NCBI RefSeq assembly: GCF_005298175.1 | Contig: NZ_SZYH01000001.1 | Location: 62,001-126,000 of the forward strand | Length of the DNA stretch: 64,000 nucleotides | Reading direction: 5' to 3' | From: Marinobacter panjinensis | GTDB taxonomy: Bacteria; Pseudomonadota; Gammaproteobacteria; Pseudomonadales; Oleiphilaceae | Part shown: positions 10,248 to 19,927 of the stretch, piece after piece | Layout of the letters: every line of letters starts with the position of its first letter | Numbering within the stretch: the first letter of the stretch is position 1 | Made by a program: the position numbers and the translations under genes | The notes under the pieces: model-generated | Told to the model about the DNA's origin: nothing | Database searches by the model: none | Seen by the model: the letters and a program-made list of their open reading frames with translations, nothing else

Positions 10248-11727
10248 GGGACATCAGGTAGTCGACCAGCAGGGGTACCGGGCGACCGGTGGAGCCTTTG
10301 GCTTTGCCGGAGTTCCAGGCGGTGCCGGCGATGTCCAGGTGGGCCCAGCGGTAGTCCTTGGCGAAGCGAGACAGGAAGCAGGCCGCGGTGATGGTGCCGG
10401 CGGGGCGGCCGCCGATGTTCTGCATGTCCGCGAAGTTGCTGTCGAGCTGGCTCTGATATTCATCCCACAGCGGCAGGCGCCAGGCGCGATCACCGGCGCG
10501 CTCGCCGGCGGCCAGCAGGTCGTTGGCCAGTTCGTCGTTGTTGCTCAGCAGGCCGGTGGCGTGGCTGCCCAGTGCAATAATGCAGGCACCGGTGAGGGTG
10601 GCCATGTCGACAACCACTTCCGGGTCGAACTTCTTGACGTAGGTGAGGGCGTCACACAGTACCAGGCGGCCTTCGGCGTCGGTGTTGAGAATTTCAATGG
10701 TCTGGCCGGACATGGAGGTGACGATATCCCCCGGGCGTGTCGCGGTGCCGCTGGGCATGTTCTCAGCGGCAGCGATAACAGCGACTACGTTGATCTTGGG
10801 CTTGGTTTCGGCAATGGTTTTCATGGCACCGAAAACAGCAGCAGCGCCACCCATGTCGTACTTCATTTCGTCCATGCCTTCGCCGGGCTTGAGGCTGATG
10901 CCGCCGGTGTCGAAGGTGATGCCTTTACCCACCAGAACGTAGGGTTTGTCTTTCGCCTTACCGCCACGGTATTCCATAACAATCAGTTTGGCGGGCTGGG
11001 CGCTGCCGGCTGAAACGGAAAGCAGGCTGTGCATGCCCAGCTTCTTCATCTGCTTTTCGTCCAGCACCTCGGTCTTGATAACGTCGTTTTCTTTCGCCAG
11101 TTTCTCGGCGTGTTCGGCCAGCCAGGTGGGGTGGCAGACGTTCGGCGGTGTATTGCCAAGGTCGCGGGTGAAATTCATGCCGCGGCCGGTGGCCAGGCCC
11201 AGGTTAAAGGCGTCTTTCAGTGCCTTGCCGGCAGAGGAGGCAGTAACGGTGACTTTTGCCAGTTTGCGGTCTGAGGGCTTCTCGCTCTTGAACTCGCTGA
11301 AGCGGTAGAGCTGCTCTTCCAGAGTACGGCCGATGAGATTCAGGCGTGCCGCTTCCGAACTGGTGGCGTCATCACCGGTCACCAGGGTGTCGCCCAGGCC
11401 GACCAGTACGTGTTTCGACGGGCCGTCCTTAATCTGGCCGGCCATGGCAATCAATGCCTTGCGATAGTTCGCGGGAGTGCGGTCTTTGTCAGCTCCGGTG
11501 CCAACCACCAGCAGGCGTGCCCAGGGCTGGCCGTCCAGGGGCATTTGCAGGGTGGTTGCGTTTTTACCGGTGGCGTCCCCGTTTTTGTGCAGGGTCTTGA
11601 TCAGTCCGCCCAGGGCTTCGTTGGCCTGTGTCGTCGAGGCGGGCCAGTCGCCTTTTTCCGGCAGGGCTACAACAAGGCAGTCCGCTTTGGTATCGGAAAT
11701 GGGCTTACTGCTCAGGGTAAAAGTCAT
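10234..11727 (-). CDS. pepA: Leucyl aminopeptidase (cytosol aminopeptidase)
   Basis: 497 aa from ATG 11727, preceded by GGGAG at a good spacing; an upstream in-frame start adds a 32-residue stretch that does not look like protein. Family M17 metal-dependent aminopeptidase that removes N-terminal residues from peptides; in Escherichia coli it also binds DNA in Xer recombination. The signature [10 protein letters not shown] lies in the catalytic half, and [11 protein letters not shown] and YDMGGAAAV hold further metal/active-site residues. The variable N-terminal macro-like domain occupies about 1-170. It is the first gene of the minus-strand pepA-holC unit and is divergent from lptF with about 220 bases between. 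Confidence 0.96.
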   Translation of the reverse strand: MTFTLSSKPISDTKADCLVVALPEKGDWPASTTQANEALGGLIKTLHKNGDATGKNATTLQMPLDGQPWARLLVVGTGADKDRTPANYRKALIAMAGQIKDGPSKHVLVGLGDTLVTGDDATSSEAARLNLIGRTLEEQLYRFSEFKSEKPSDRKLAKVTVTASSAGKALKDAFNLGLATGRGMNFTRDLGNTPPNVCHPTWLAEHAEKLAKENDVIKTEVLDEKQMKKLGMHSLLSVSAGSAQPAKLIVMEYRGGKAKDKPYVLVGKGITFDTGGISLKPGEGMDEMKYDMGGAAAVFGAMKTIAETKPKINVVAVIAAAENMPSGTATRPGDIVTSMSGQTIEILNTDAEGRLVLCDALTYVKKFDPEVVVDMATLTGACIIALGSHATGLLSNNDELANDLLAAGERAGDRAWRLPLWDEYQSQLDSNFADMQNIGGRPAGTITAACFLSRFAKDYRWAHLDIAGTAWNSGKAKGSTGRPVPLLVDYLMSHAGK

Positions 11728-11947
11728 GGCAACTCCCGTTGATTGTTCTGATGGAGGACAGTCCCGGGCCCGGGTTTGCTGTCCGAATGCGTATAGCATT
11801 GGGGTTAGGGGGCAAATTATCAAGCGCTGACAGGTTGTTAACGTCTTTGTTAAGCCCGTGGCCTGTCATTCGGCCCCAAGGTTACTTAGAATACGGCGAA
11901 TCCCGAATTCCATCGACTCCGGTCGCATCCGGCTCTGAGAGACCGAA

Positions 11948-13051
11948 TTGAGCATCGTTTTCCGCTACCTTACCCGCCAGGTGATTATCAGCATGCTTGC
12001 CGTTTCCGGCATTCTGCTGATGGTGTTCATGAGCGGCCGGTTTATCAAGTATCTGGCCGATGCCGCTGCCGGGGAGCTGGCCGGCGATGTACTGTTCCAG
12101 ATTATGGCCTACCGCTTTCCCGGATTCCTGGAACTGATCCTTCCACTGGGCTTTTTCATCGGCATTCTGCTGGCTTACGGGCGCATGTACCTGGAAAGTG
12201 AAATGACCGTTCTGTTCGCCTGTGGTATCAGCGACAAGCAGCTGTTGGGCAAAACCCTGGTTGGCAGTATTCCGGTGATGCTGACCGTCGGGGCCATGAG
12301 CCTTTATGTATCGCCCTGGGGCATGAAGCAGGTGGAAGCCATTTTCAATGAGCAGCGCCAGGCGACAGAGTTTGAAATGCTTGCGCCAGGGCGCTTCCAG
12401 TCGCTGTCATCCGGGGGGCGTGTTACCTATACCGAAGGGCTGAGTGACGACAAGCGACGGCTTGAAGGCGTTTTTATTGCGGAGTACAAGCCGGAGGGCG
12501 AAGGCCTGTCGATTATTACCGCCCGTGAGGGTTCCCAACTGGTTGATGAGGAGACCGGCAGCCGGTTTCTGGTTCTCGAGGAGGGTGCCCGCTTCGAGGG
12601 TGTTCCCGGTCGCCTTGATTACGATGTGACCGGTTTTGATGCCTATGGGCTGAAGATTCGCAGTGGCAACGCCCGTGAAAAAGAGCTGGAAGAGGGGCTC
12701 AGTACCTGGGATCTGATGGCATCAGACAATCCCGAGCACCGTGCGATGCTGCACTGGCGCTTCACACTGCCACTGATCGTGCCGATCGTAACCTTGCTGG
12801 CCGTGCGGCTGAGCCGCGTGAACCCGCGTCAGGGCCGGTTTTTCCACCTGCTTCCGGCAATGCTGGTTTATATCACCTATCTTGGCTTGCTGATTGTGGC
12901 TCGTGACGCCCTTGAAAACGGGAAGGTTCCTGAGTGGGTCGGCCTGCTCTGGGTGCACGCCATCTTCCTGGTGCTGGGCTTGTGGCTGCAATTTGGCCCC
13001 GCCTGGCTGTACCGGCGGCGCCTGATTAGGGAGGGGCGCACCCATGCGTAA
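11948..13051 (+). CDS. lptF: LPS export permease LptF
   Basis: 367 aa, starting at TTG 11948. LptF is one of the two permeases of the LptB2FG transporter that extracts lipopolysaccharide from the inner membrane and feeds it to LptC/A/D. The N-terminus FRYLTRQVIISMLAVSGILL begins the first membrane helix. There are three N-terminal helices, a periplasmic beta-jellyroll at about 130-260, and three C-terminal helices (LPLIVPIVTLLAVRLSRVNPRQGR is the family signature). It overlaps lptG by 8 bases, so the pair is co-translated. Confidence 0.96.
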   Translation: MSIVFRYLTRQVIISMLAVSGILLMVFMSGRFIKYLADAAAGELAGDVLFQIMAYRFPGFLELILPLGFFIGILLAYGRMYLESEMTVLFACGISDKQLLGKTLVGSIPVMLTVGAMSLYVSPWGMKQVEAIFNEQRQATEFEMLAPGRFQSLSSGGRVTYTEGLSDDKRRLEGVFIAEYKPEGEGLSIITAREGSQLVDEETGSRFLVLEEGARFEGVPGRLDYDVTGFDAYGLKIRSGNAREKELEEGLSTWDLMASDNPEHRAMLHWRFTLPLIVPIVTLLAVRLSRVNPRQGRFFHLLPAMLVYITYLGLLIVARDALENGKVPEWVGLLWVHAIFLVLGLWLQFGPAWLYRRRLIREGRTHA

Positions 13052-14105
13052 GATCGACCGTTACGTGATGACTACCGTGGGTGGCGCCATGTTCCTGGTG
13101 ATGCTGGTGGTGCTGTCTCTGGATCTGATCTTTGCCTTTATCGCCGAGCTGGATGACGCCAAAAACGATTACCAGATGCTGCAGGCCCTGTCGTTTGTGT
13201 TTATGACCCTGCCCCGCCGTATCTATGATTATTTGCCTCTCGGCGCATTCATGGGGTGCCTCGTGGGGCTGGGGGCCATGGCGAGCTCTTCTGAACTGAC
13301 AGTCATTCGTGCGGCCGGGGTGTCCCTGAAGCGTATCGTCTGGTCGGCCATGAAACCGGCTCTGGTGATCGTGCTGGTCGGCGTGCTGATTGGCGAATAC
13401 GTTGCGCCACCGGCTGAGCGTATGGCCCAGAGCCAGAAGGCGATTGCCCAGGGCGCGGGCGAAAATGTTGCGTCGGCATCGGGCATCTGGCACCGGGAAG
13501 GCGAGGTGTTCATGCATCTGAACGCCGTTCAGCCCAATGGGGTGCTTCACGGAATATCGCTGTTTCGTTTTGATGATGAGCGCTGGCTGGTTTCGGTCAG
13601 TTTTGCGGAGAGAGGTATTTACCAGGGCGACCACTGGTTGCTGGAAAATGTCACCACCACCAATCTGAGTGACGATCAAACCACCCAGGAAAAGCACCGA
13701 GCGCTACGCTGGCAAACCGGTTTGTCTCCGAATGTGCTCAGCGTGCTGATTGTAAAGCCGGAAGACCTGTCCATCTCCGGCCTTTATACCTATGCCCGTT
13801 ATCTGGGTGAGCAGGGGTTGAACGCGGCGAATTACTGGCTGGCATTCTGGAAGAAAGTATTGATGCCATTGGGCACGGCGGTCATGGTGTTGGTGGCGAT
13901 TTCGTTTGTGTTCGGCCCGCTGAGATCCGTCACCATGGGCTTTCGGGTGTTTACCGGCCTGATCGTGGGGTTGCTGTTCAAATACATGCAGGACCTTCTG
14001 GGGCCCATGAGCCTGGTTTTCGGTTTCAATCCCGTGCTGGCGATTGTTCTGCCGATTGCAATCAATGCAGTGGTGGGCGCCGTACTCATGAGACGGGCAG
14101 GGTAG
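13044..14105 (+). CDS. lptG: LPS export permease LptG
   Basis: 353 aa and the partner of the upstream lptF in the LptB2FG ABC exporter. The N-terminus MRKIDRYVMTTVGGAMFLVML is typical. Six membrane segments flank a periplasmic domain at about 130-255 (IWHREGEVFMHLNAV). The C-terminal coupling region reads FGPLRSVTMGFRVFTGLIVGL. Its TAG stop abuts the stop codon of the converging RDD gene with no intervening base. Confidence 0.96.
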   Translation: MRKIDRYVMTTVGGAMFLVMLVVLSLDLIFAFIAELDDAKNDYQMLQALSFVFMTLPRRIYDYLPLGAFMGCLVGLGAMASSSELTVIRAAGVSLKRIVWSAMKPALVIVLVGVLIGEYVAPPAERMAQSQKAIAQGAGENVASASGIWHREGEVFMHLNAVQPNGVLHGISLFRFDDERWLVSVSFAERGIYQGDHWLLENVTTTNLSDDQTTQEKHRALRWQTGLSPNVLSVLIVKPEDLSISGLYTYARYLGEQGLNAANYWLAFWKKVLMPLGTAVMVLVAISFVFGPLRSVTMGFRVFTGLIVGLLFKYMQDLLGPMSLVFGFNPVLAIVLPIAINAVVGAVLMRRAG

Positions 14106-14642
14106 CTATTTTTTCGGCTCTTTTGGCACCGTAGCAACGATGCTGTCGGAAGCGCGGTCGGTCAGGGACAGACCGTTGATGGGGTAGAACAGCGCGATAA
14201 TGGCCGGGATAGTGACGAACAGGGTGGCGGCATTCAGATAGTAGGCACCCAGCAGGGCAACGAACAGGATTGCGGCCGCTGCGACGTAGCGTTTAAGCGC
14301 CTGCGTCCAGGACACGGAAGTACCGTCCAGGTTTTCAATGCGAATGCGCCACACCTGCATGCCCAGCGTCTGCCCGTTTCTGGTCCAGAAATAACCGAAA
14401 AACAGATACAGGACCAGGAAGAGTACAAACGTCAGTATCGGGTCTGCTCCGATGGTGCCCGCTTCCGCCATTTCCTCATACTTGTCCCAGCCGGTCGTCC
14501 AGCCTGCCACAAGGGTATACGCCCAGGTGGTCACCAACAGCACCGCAACGCTGATCAGGGCATCGTAAATCACAGCCATGAGTCGCTTGATGAACGGCGC
14601 GGGGGGTAACAGCTCCTCGGCGGTATGAAAGCGGCGGGGCAT
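14106..14642 (-). CDS. RDD family membrane protein
   Basis: 178 aa. RDD proteins are small membrane proteins named after conserved Arg/Asp residues; some act in Na+/H+ exchange, but most are uncharacterised. The N-terminal part IKRLMAVIYDALISVAVLLV contains the Arg and Asp positions in the first helix. Two or three further hydrophobic helices follow (ILTFVLFLVLYLFFGYF; AILFVALLGAYY; LFVTIPAIIALFYP), with the family segment NGQTLGMQVWRIRI between. It is convergent with lptG and divergent from alaS. The exact transport function cannot be read from sequence. Confidence 0.85.
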   Translation of the reverse strand: MPRRFHTAEELLPPAPFIKRLMAVIYDALISVAVLLVTTWAYTLVAGWTTGWDKYEEMAEAGTIGADPILTFVLFLVLYLFFGYFWTRNGQTLGMQVWRIRIENLDGTSVSWTQALKRYVAAAAILFVALLGAYYLNAATLFVTIPAIIALFYPINGLSLTDRASDSIVATVPKEPKK

Positions 14643-14772
14643 GGCGTCTCCTGTGATGTTTCACGTTTTTCCTGTACTCGGCGTGTGCTAGAGTAGCGGA
14701 TTTGCACGCGCATGTAAGTATGTGTCTTTAAACGTGGACCCGCACGGGTTTATAGAAGGGTATCAAAGGGCT

Positions 14773-17403
14773 ATGAAAACCGCAGAGTTGCGACAGGCAT
14801 TTCTCGATTACTTCAAGCAGCAGGGCCACACCATCGTACCAAGCAGTTCGCTGGTGCCGGCGGACGACCCTACATTGCTGTTTACCAACGCGGGAATGAA
14901 CCAGTTCAAGGACGTGTTCCTTGGCCGTGAAGAGCGCGACTACACCCGGGCGACCACCTCGCAAAAGTGCGTTCGGGCCGGCGGCAAGCACAATGATCTG
15001 GAAAATGTGGGTTACACCGCGCGCCACCATACCTTTTTCGAGATGCTGGGCAACTTCAGCTTCGGTGACTACTTCAAGCGCGAAGCCATCAATTTTGCCT
15101 GGACCTTCCTGACCGGTGACGACTGGCTGAAGCTGCCGAAAGAAAAGCTGTGGGTGACCATATATGCCTCTGATGACGAAGCGTTTGATATCTGGAACCA
15201 GGAAATCGGCGTTCCGGCTGACCGCATTGTACGCATTGGTGACAACAAGGGTGCTCCCTACGCTTCCGACAATTTCTGGCAGATGGGCGATACCGGCCCC
15301 TGCGGCCCCTGTACCGAGATCTTCTTTGACCACGGCCCGGACGTAGCTGGTGGCCCTCCCGGTAGCCCGGAAGAAGACGGTGACCGCTACATCGAGATCT
15401 GGAACGTAGTGTTCATGCAGTACAACCGCCAGGCGGACGGTGAAATGCTGCCGCTGCCCAAGCCCTCGGTAGATACCGGTATGGGGCTTGAGCGCATCAC
15501 CGCCGTGCTTCAGGGGGTTCACAGCAACTATGAAATCGACTTGATGCAGGACCTGCTGAATGCAGCTTCTGACATCCTCGGTGGCGTGGACACCACTGAG
15601 GCCTCGCTACGGGTAGTGGCAGACCATATTCGCTCCTGTGCCTTCCTGATCGCCGATGGTGTGATGCCGTCCAATGAAGGCCGGGGCTTCGTGCTGCGCA
15701 GGATCATCCGCCGGGCTGCCCGCCATGGCAACAAACTGGGGGCAACCCGGGCATTCTTCTACAAGCTGACTGGCGCGCTGGTTGAGTTAATGGGCGACGC
15801 CTACCCGCAACTGGTCAGCAGCCGCAAACAGATTGAAAAGGTGCTGTTGCAGGAAGAAGAGCAGTTCGCCAAGACCCTGGACAAGGGTCTGCGCCTGTTG
15901 GAGCAGGATATTGCTGAACTGAAGGGTACCGAGATTCCGGGCGAAACCATTTTCACCCTTTATGATACCTACGGTTTCCCGGTGGATCTTACCAACGATA
16001 TCGCCCGCGAGCGTGGCCTGACTCTGGATTATGAAGGCTACGAAAAAGCCATGGAGCGCCAGCGCGAGCGTGCCCGAGCCGCCAGCAAATTCGGCATCGA
16101 TTACAACGCCGCCGGCCTGACCATTGAAGGTTCCACCGAGTTTACCGGTTACGAGCATATCGATGGCCACGAAACCATTCGCACGGTGATTGTTGATGGC
16201 AATGAAAAGAATGCCCAGGCGGGCGATGAAGCCGTGGTGGTTCTGGAGCGCACGCCGTTCTACGCGGAATCCGGTGGCCAGGTGGGCGACACCGGCCTGC
16301 TGACCTGGAGCGGCGGCCGTTTCAAAGTGACGGACACCCAGAAGGAGGGCAAAAACCACCTTCACATCGGCACTGTGATCGAAGGTGAACTGTTTCCCGG
16401 TCTGGAAGTGGATGCACGCATCGACCATGCTCGCCGTGAACGGACCAAGAAAAACCATTCGGCAACGCACCTGATGCACGCTGCACTCCGCAACGTGCTG
16501 GGTGAGCACGTTTCCCAGAAAGGCTCGCTGGTGGACCCGGACAAGCTGCGTTTCGACTTTTCCCACTTCGAACCGGTGACACCGGAACAGTTGCGGGAAA
16601 TTGAGCGCCAGGTCAACCAGCAGATACTGGATAACACCCCCGTACAGACGGAAATCACCGACATGGAGCAGGCCCAGGCCAAGGGCGCCATAGCGCTGTT
16701 TGGTGAAAAATACGGCGACACCGTCAGGGTGCTTAGCATGGGTTCCGATGACTACTCCGTGGAGCTTTGCGGTGGTACTCACGTGGCGCGTACCGGCGAT
16801 ATCGGTTTGTTCCGCATTACCTCGGAAAGCGGTATTTCTTCTGGCGTGCGCCGGATTGAAGCCGTGACCGGTTTTGGCGCCCTGGAGTGGGTAGAGGAAA
16901 CCGAGCAGACACTGCGCGAGGCGGCAAAGCTGGTAAAAGGCTCCCGCGAGTCGCTGGTGGAGAAAGTTCAGCAAACCCTGGAACGCAACCGGCAGCTCGA
17001 AAAAGAGCTCAATGCGCTTCAGGCAAAACTGGCAAGCTCTGCCGGAACTGACCTGGCCGGTTCTGCCGTTGAGGTTGGTGGCCTGAAAGTGGTTGCTTCA
17101 GAAATGCAGGGCGCGGATCGCAAGGCGCTGATGGAAACGGCAGACCAGCTCAAGAACAAGCTGGGTGAGGGTGTAGTCGTCCTCGCCAGCGTTGAAGATG
17201 GCAAGGTTACCCTGGTGGCCGGTGTGACCAAGTCTGCCACCGGCAGGATCAAAGCCGGCGACCTGATGAAGCATCTGGCTGCCCAGGTTGACGGCAAGGG
17301 TGGTGGTCGCCCCGATATGGCCCAGGGCGGAGGTAATGATCCCTCCAAACTGGCGGAGGCCCTTGCCGGAGTTCCTGCCTGGGTTGAGAAAAATATTGCT
17401 TAG
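14773..17403 (+). CDS. alaS: Alanyl-tRNA synthetase
   Basis: 876 aa from ATG 14773 ([14 protein letters not shown]), the exact length of the E. coli enzyme. An upstream start would add 17 unrelated residues. The class II core is at about 1-450 ([28 protein letters not shown]). The editing domain carries the metal ligands in [12 protein letters not shown] (HxxxH) and [11 protein letters not shown], and the C-terminal DHHA1 domain ends at [11 protein letters not shown]. It charges tRNA-Ala and edits mischarged Ser/Gly. The alaS-lysC-csrA-tRNA order is the usual one in Pseudomonas relatives. Confidence 0.98.
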   Translation: MKTAELRQAFLDYFKQQGHTIVPSSSLVPADDPTLLFTNAGMNQFKDVFLGREERDYTRATTSQKCVRAGGKHNDLENVGYTARHHTFFEMLGNFSFGDYFKREAINFAWTFLTGDDWLKLPKEKLWVTIYASDDEAFDIWNQEIGVPADRIVRIGDNKGAPYASDNFWQMGDTGPCGPCTEIFFDHGPDVAGGPPGSPEEDGDRYIEIWNVVFMQYNRQADGEMLPLPKPSVDTGMGLERITAVLQGVHSNYEIDLMQDLLNAASDILGGVDTTEASLRVVADHIRSCAFLIADGVMPSNEGRGFVLRRIIRRAARHGNKLGATRAFFYKLTGALVELMGDAYPQLVSSRKQIEKVLLQEEEQFAKTLDKGLRLLEQDIAELKGTEIPGETIFTLYDTYGFPVDLTNDIARERGLTLDYEGYEKAMERQRERARAASKFGIDYNAAGLTIEGSTEFTGYEHIDGHETIRTVIVDGNEKNAQAGDEAVVVLERTPFYAESGGQVGDTGLLTWSGGRFKVTDTQKEGKNHLHIGTVIEGELFPGLEVDARIDHARRERTKKNHSATHLMHAALRNVLGEHVSQKGSLVDPDKLRFDFSHFEPVTPEQLREIERQVNQQILDNTPVQTEITDMEQAQAKGAIALFGEKYGDTVRVLSMGSDDYSVELCGGTHVARTGDIGLFRITSESGISSGVRRIEAVTGFGALEWVEETEQTLREAAKLVKGSRESLVEKVQQTLERNRQLEKELNALQAKLASSAGTDLAGSAVEVGGLKVVASEMQGADRKALMETADQLKNKLGEGVVVLASVEDGKVTLVAGVTKSATGRIKAGDLMKHLAAQVDGKGGGRPDMAQGGGNDPSKLAEALAGVPAWVEKNIA

Positions 17404-17410
17404 GTAGCTG

Positions 17411-17437
17411 TTGCGAAAACGGGCAGGCGTTTATAAT
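17411..17437 (+). promoter_or_regulatory. Possible lysC promoter inside an inverted repeat
   Basis: A TATAAT at 17432-17437 lies 15 bases after TTGCGA at 17411-17416, about 70 bases before the lysC start. The same stretch holds an inverted repeat (aaacgggc at 17417-17424, gcccgttt at 17441-17448). That repeat could instead be a terminator or attenuator-like hairpin after alaS. The spacing is short for sigma-70, so this is tentative. Confidence 0.35.
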
Positions 17438-17506
17438 CCCGCCCGTTTGATCGTCTGAGGCAGGGCTTTGTCCTGCCATTTGTCCACGTTTGGTATCGGG
17501 AAAATA

Positions 17507-18742
17507 ATGGCGCTCTTGGTTCAGAAATTTGGTGGTACATCCGTAGGCACCACCGAACGGATTGAAGCGGTTGCTGAGAAAGTCAGTCGCTTTCGCAGGG
17601 AAGGGCACGACGTGGTGGTTGTAGTGTCAGCCATGAGTGGCGAGACCAACCGTCTGATTGGCCTTGCCAATGAAATCATGGATGAGCCCACTCCCCGGGA
17701 AATGGATGTGCTGATATCCACCGGTGAACAGGTGACCATAGCTCTGTTGTCCATGGCCCTGCAGAAACGCGGATGCGATGCACGGTCCTACACGGGCTCC
17801 CAGGTGAGGATTCTGACCGACAGCACCCACACCAAGGCGCGCATCAAGCAGATTGATGAGCAGCGCATGAAGGAAGACCTCAATGCCGGCCGGGTGGTTG
17901 TGGTTGCAGGGTTTCAGGGCATTGACGATAACGGCAGTATCACCACTCTGGGCCGTGGTGGCTCGGATACCACAGCCGTTGCCCTTGCTGCAGCATTGAA
18001 GGCTGATGAATGTCAGATCTACACTGATGTAGACGGTGTTTATACCACCGACCCGCGGGTGGTCGACAGCGCGCGCCGGCTTGAACGGATCACCTTCGAA
18101 GAAATGATCGAGATGGCAAGCCTCGGCTCGAAAGTTCTTCAGATTCGTGCGGTGGAATTTGCAGGTAAATACAATGTTCCTTTAAGGGTTCTTTCCAGCT
18201 TCCAGGAAGGTGAGGGCACCCTGATTACTTTTGAGGATGAAAGCGCCATGGAACAACCGCTCGTCTCCGGTATAGCCTTTAACCGTGATGAAGCCAAGCT
18301 GACGATTGCCGGGGTACCGGATACACCGGGCAGTGCGTTGCGTATTCTGCAGCCGATCAGTGATGCCAATATCGAAGTCGACATGATCGTTCAGAACGTC
18401 GGCGCGGACAACCGCACGGATTTCACCTTTACCGTGCACCGGAATGATTTCAGGCGTGCCCAGGCTGTTCTCCAGAAGGTATCGGATGAGCTCAGCGCCC
18501 GGGAAGTCAGTGGTGACAGCAAGATCGCGAAGGTGAGCATTGTGGGTGTGGGGATGCGTTCCCACGCAGGTGTCGCAACTAAAATGTTTGCAGCGCTGTC
18601 TAACGAGGGCATCAATATTCTGATGATTTCCACGTCCGAGATTAAGATCTCTGTGGTGATTGACGAAAAATACCTTGAGCTGGCGGTGCGGGCGCTTCAT
18701 AGTGCTTTCGAACTGGACAAACCCGGGATCGAGGAAGCCTGA
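17507..18742 (+). CDS. lysC: Aspartate kinase, lysine-type monofunctional
   Basis: 411 aa from ATG 17507. It phosphorylates L-aspartate, the first step to lysine, threonine and methionine. The kinase domain starts with [16 protein letters not shown] and contains [16 protein letters not shown] and [16 protein letters not shown] at about 170-205. Two C-terminal ACT regulatory domains run from about 265 to the end ([36 protein letters not shown]). The length and absence of a homoserine dehydrogenase domain match the Pseudomonas-type enzyme regulated by Lys/Thr. It is followed by csrA after about 180 bases. Confidence 0.97.
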   Translation: MALLVQKFGGTSVGTTERIEAVAEKVSRFRREGHDVVVVVSAMSGETNRLIGLANEIMDEPTPREMDVLISTGEQVTIALLSMALQKRGCDARSYTGSQVRILTDSTHTKARIKQIDEQRMKEDLNAGRVVVVAGFQGIDDNGSITTLGRGGSDTTAVALAAALKADECQIYTDVDGVYTTDPRVVDSARRLERITFEEMIEMASLGSKVLQIRAVEFAGKYNVPLRVLSSFQEGEGTLITFEDESAMEQPLVSGIAFNRDEAKLTIAGVPDTPGSALRILQPISDANIEVDMIVQNVGADNRTDFTFTVHRNDFRRAQAVLQKVSDELSAREVSGDSKIAKVSIVGVGMRSHAGVATKMFAALSNEGINILMISTSEIKISVVIDEKYLELAVRALHSAFELDKPGIEEA

Positions 18743-18925
18743 TAGTTTGCGGGCAAAAACGCCGGTTCGTTTGGGTTTTCGGTAAAAGGGCATCATTTGC
18801 AGGCTTCTGCCTTCATAAGTGCGTATAAGTGATTATGCGTCTTTTGATCAGTAAGTGATCCCACTATAAAAGTAAGCAGTATACATTTGTCGGAACAGGT
18901 AGCTCTGGATAAGGGAGTAAAGGAC

Positions 18926-19123
18926 ATGTTGATTTTGACCCGCCGTGTAGGCGAGACCCTGATGGTCGGTGATGACATCACCGTAACCGTGCTTGGGGTG
19001 AAGGGGAACCAGGTAAGAATCGGTGTCAATGCGCCGAAAGAAGTGGCGGTACACCGCGAAGAAATCTATCAGCGCATACAGAGCGAGAAGGGCTCTGAAG
19101 AGCCGGAGCCCGGCAACAGCTGA
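18926..19123 (+). CDS. csrA: Carbon storage regulator CsrA/RsmA
   Basis: 65 aa from ATG 18926 ([17 protein letters not shown]), preceded by AAGGGAG. CsrA is a homodimeric RNA-binding protein that binds GGA motifs in mRNA leaders and represses or stabilises transcripts controlling carbon flow, motility and biofilm. The sequence is near consensus through [12 protein letters not shown], including the RNA-binding VAVHREE segment. An upstream TTG would add 13 residues and is unlikely. A terminator follows. Confidence 0.97.
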   Translation: MLILTRRVGETLMVGDDITVTVLGVKGNQVRIGVNAPKEVAVHREEIYQRIQSEKGSEEPEPGNS

Positions 19124-19130
19124 GAGTGAC

Positions 19131-19166
19131 AAAAAGCCGTTCGAGGGAAGCCCGGACGGTTTTTTT
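19131..19166 (+). terminator. Terminator after csrA
   Basis: An A-run, an imperfect GC-rich stem (gccgtt ... cccggacggt) and seven T bases follow the csrA stop within about 10 bases. This is the usual form of a rho-independent terminator. Confidence 0.7.
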
Positions 19167-19250
19167 GTATCAGGGAAGGCGGCGTTTGAAAAAACTCGTG
19201 TCAACCCTATGAAATCAGAAAAATTATGGTAGTATACGCCCCGTTCTCAA

Positions 19251-19342
<92 letters not shown>

Positions 19343-19390
19343 TCTTTTGGGAGATGAAAGAGAACAGTTTGAAGCGAGAATTCGTGATGC

Positions 19391-19467
19391 GCGGCTGTAG
19401 CTCAGCTGGATAGAGTACCTGGCTACGAACCAGGCGGTCGGAGGTTCGAATCCTCCCAGCCGCGCCA
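19391..19467 (+). tRNA. tRNA-Arg (ACG anticodon), copy 1
   Basis: 77 bases with encoded CCA. The acceptor stem gcggctg pairs with cagccgc. The anticodon loop is ctACGaa, whose A34 is normally edited to inosine, so it reads CGU/CGC/CGA. Identical in sequence to copy 2. Confidence 0.97.
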
Positions 19468-19494
19468 TTCTCGAACAGGCTTGCAAGGTTTCAA

Positions 19495-19571
19495 GCGGCT
19501 GTAGCTCAGCTGGATAGAGTACCTGGCTACGAACCAGGCGGTCGGAGGTTCGAATCCTCCCAGCCGCGCCA
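19495..19571 (+). tRNA. tRNA-Arg (ACG anticodon), copy 2
   Basis: 77 bases, an exact duplicate of copy 1, 27 bases downstream of it. The 22 bases covering its 3' end and the following tat (19553-19574) are repeated exactly at 19744-19765, so this tRNA seeded a partial duplication. Confidence 0.97.
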
Positions 19572-19581
19572 TATTAAGACC

Positions 19582-19623
19582 AAAGCGCCTCAGTTTGTGA
19601 ATCCCACAGGCTGAGGCGTTTTG
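19582..19623 (+). terminator. Terminator after tRNA-Arg copy 2
   Basis: An 8-bp perfect stem (cgcctcag at 19586-19593, ctgaggcg at 19611-19618) is preceded by A bases and followed by TTTT. It lies 11 bases after the tRNA, a fitting end for the tRNA transcript. Confidence 0.75.
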
Positions 19624-19632
19624 CTATGTATA

Positions 19633-19765
19633 GCTGGGAGAATTTGAACCGAAAGAGGTTCGACCGAAACCCACGCTGTGGGTTGAGGAACGCCGGAGCA
19701 AAGCGACGGCGGCCCCGAAGGGGTGAGGGCCGTAGACCCGAATAATCCTCCCAGCCGCGCCATAT
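19633..19765. repeat. tRNA-Arg-derived element with inverted and direct 3'-end copies
   Basis: The element starts with an inverted, degenerate copy of the tRNA-Arg T-arm (19633-19650, 16 of 18 bases matching the reverse complement). It ends with an exact 22-base direct copy of the tRNA 3' end plus CCA (19744-19765). Between them are GC-rich self-complementary stretches, including cccacgctgtggg. There is no anticodon arm, so it is not a working tRNA. It and the two terminators fill most of the 19572-19927 gene-free stretch; the remaining 19801-19927 shows only the leader of the next gene. Confidence 0.7.
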
Positions 19766-19770
19766 CAAAC

Positions 19771-19800
19771 AAAAGACCCCGCTCTCGAGCGGGTTTTTTG
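19771..19800 (+). terminator. Rho-independent terminator after the tRNA-derived element
   Basis: The stem cccgctc / gagcggg (19778-19784 and 19787-19793) has a 2-base loop, four A bases before it and six T bases after it. Confidence 0.8.
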
Positions 19801-19927
19801 TTTTCTGATCCCTCCATTAATTGCGCCATTTACTGATTGCTCCTATGGTATAAATGCTGGTTTTAGAAATTATGTTTCGCCAGGCAGAACGAAGGTACCA
19901 TCAACAATAATAATCAGGAGCAAAGAT

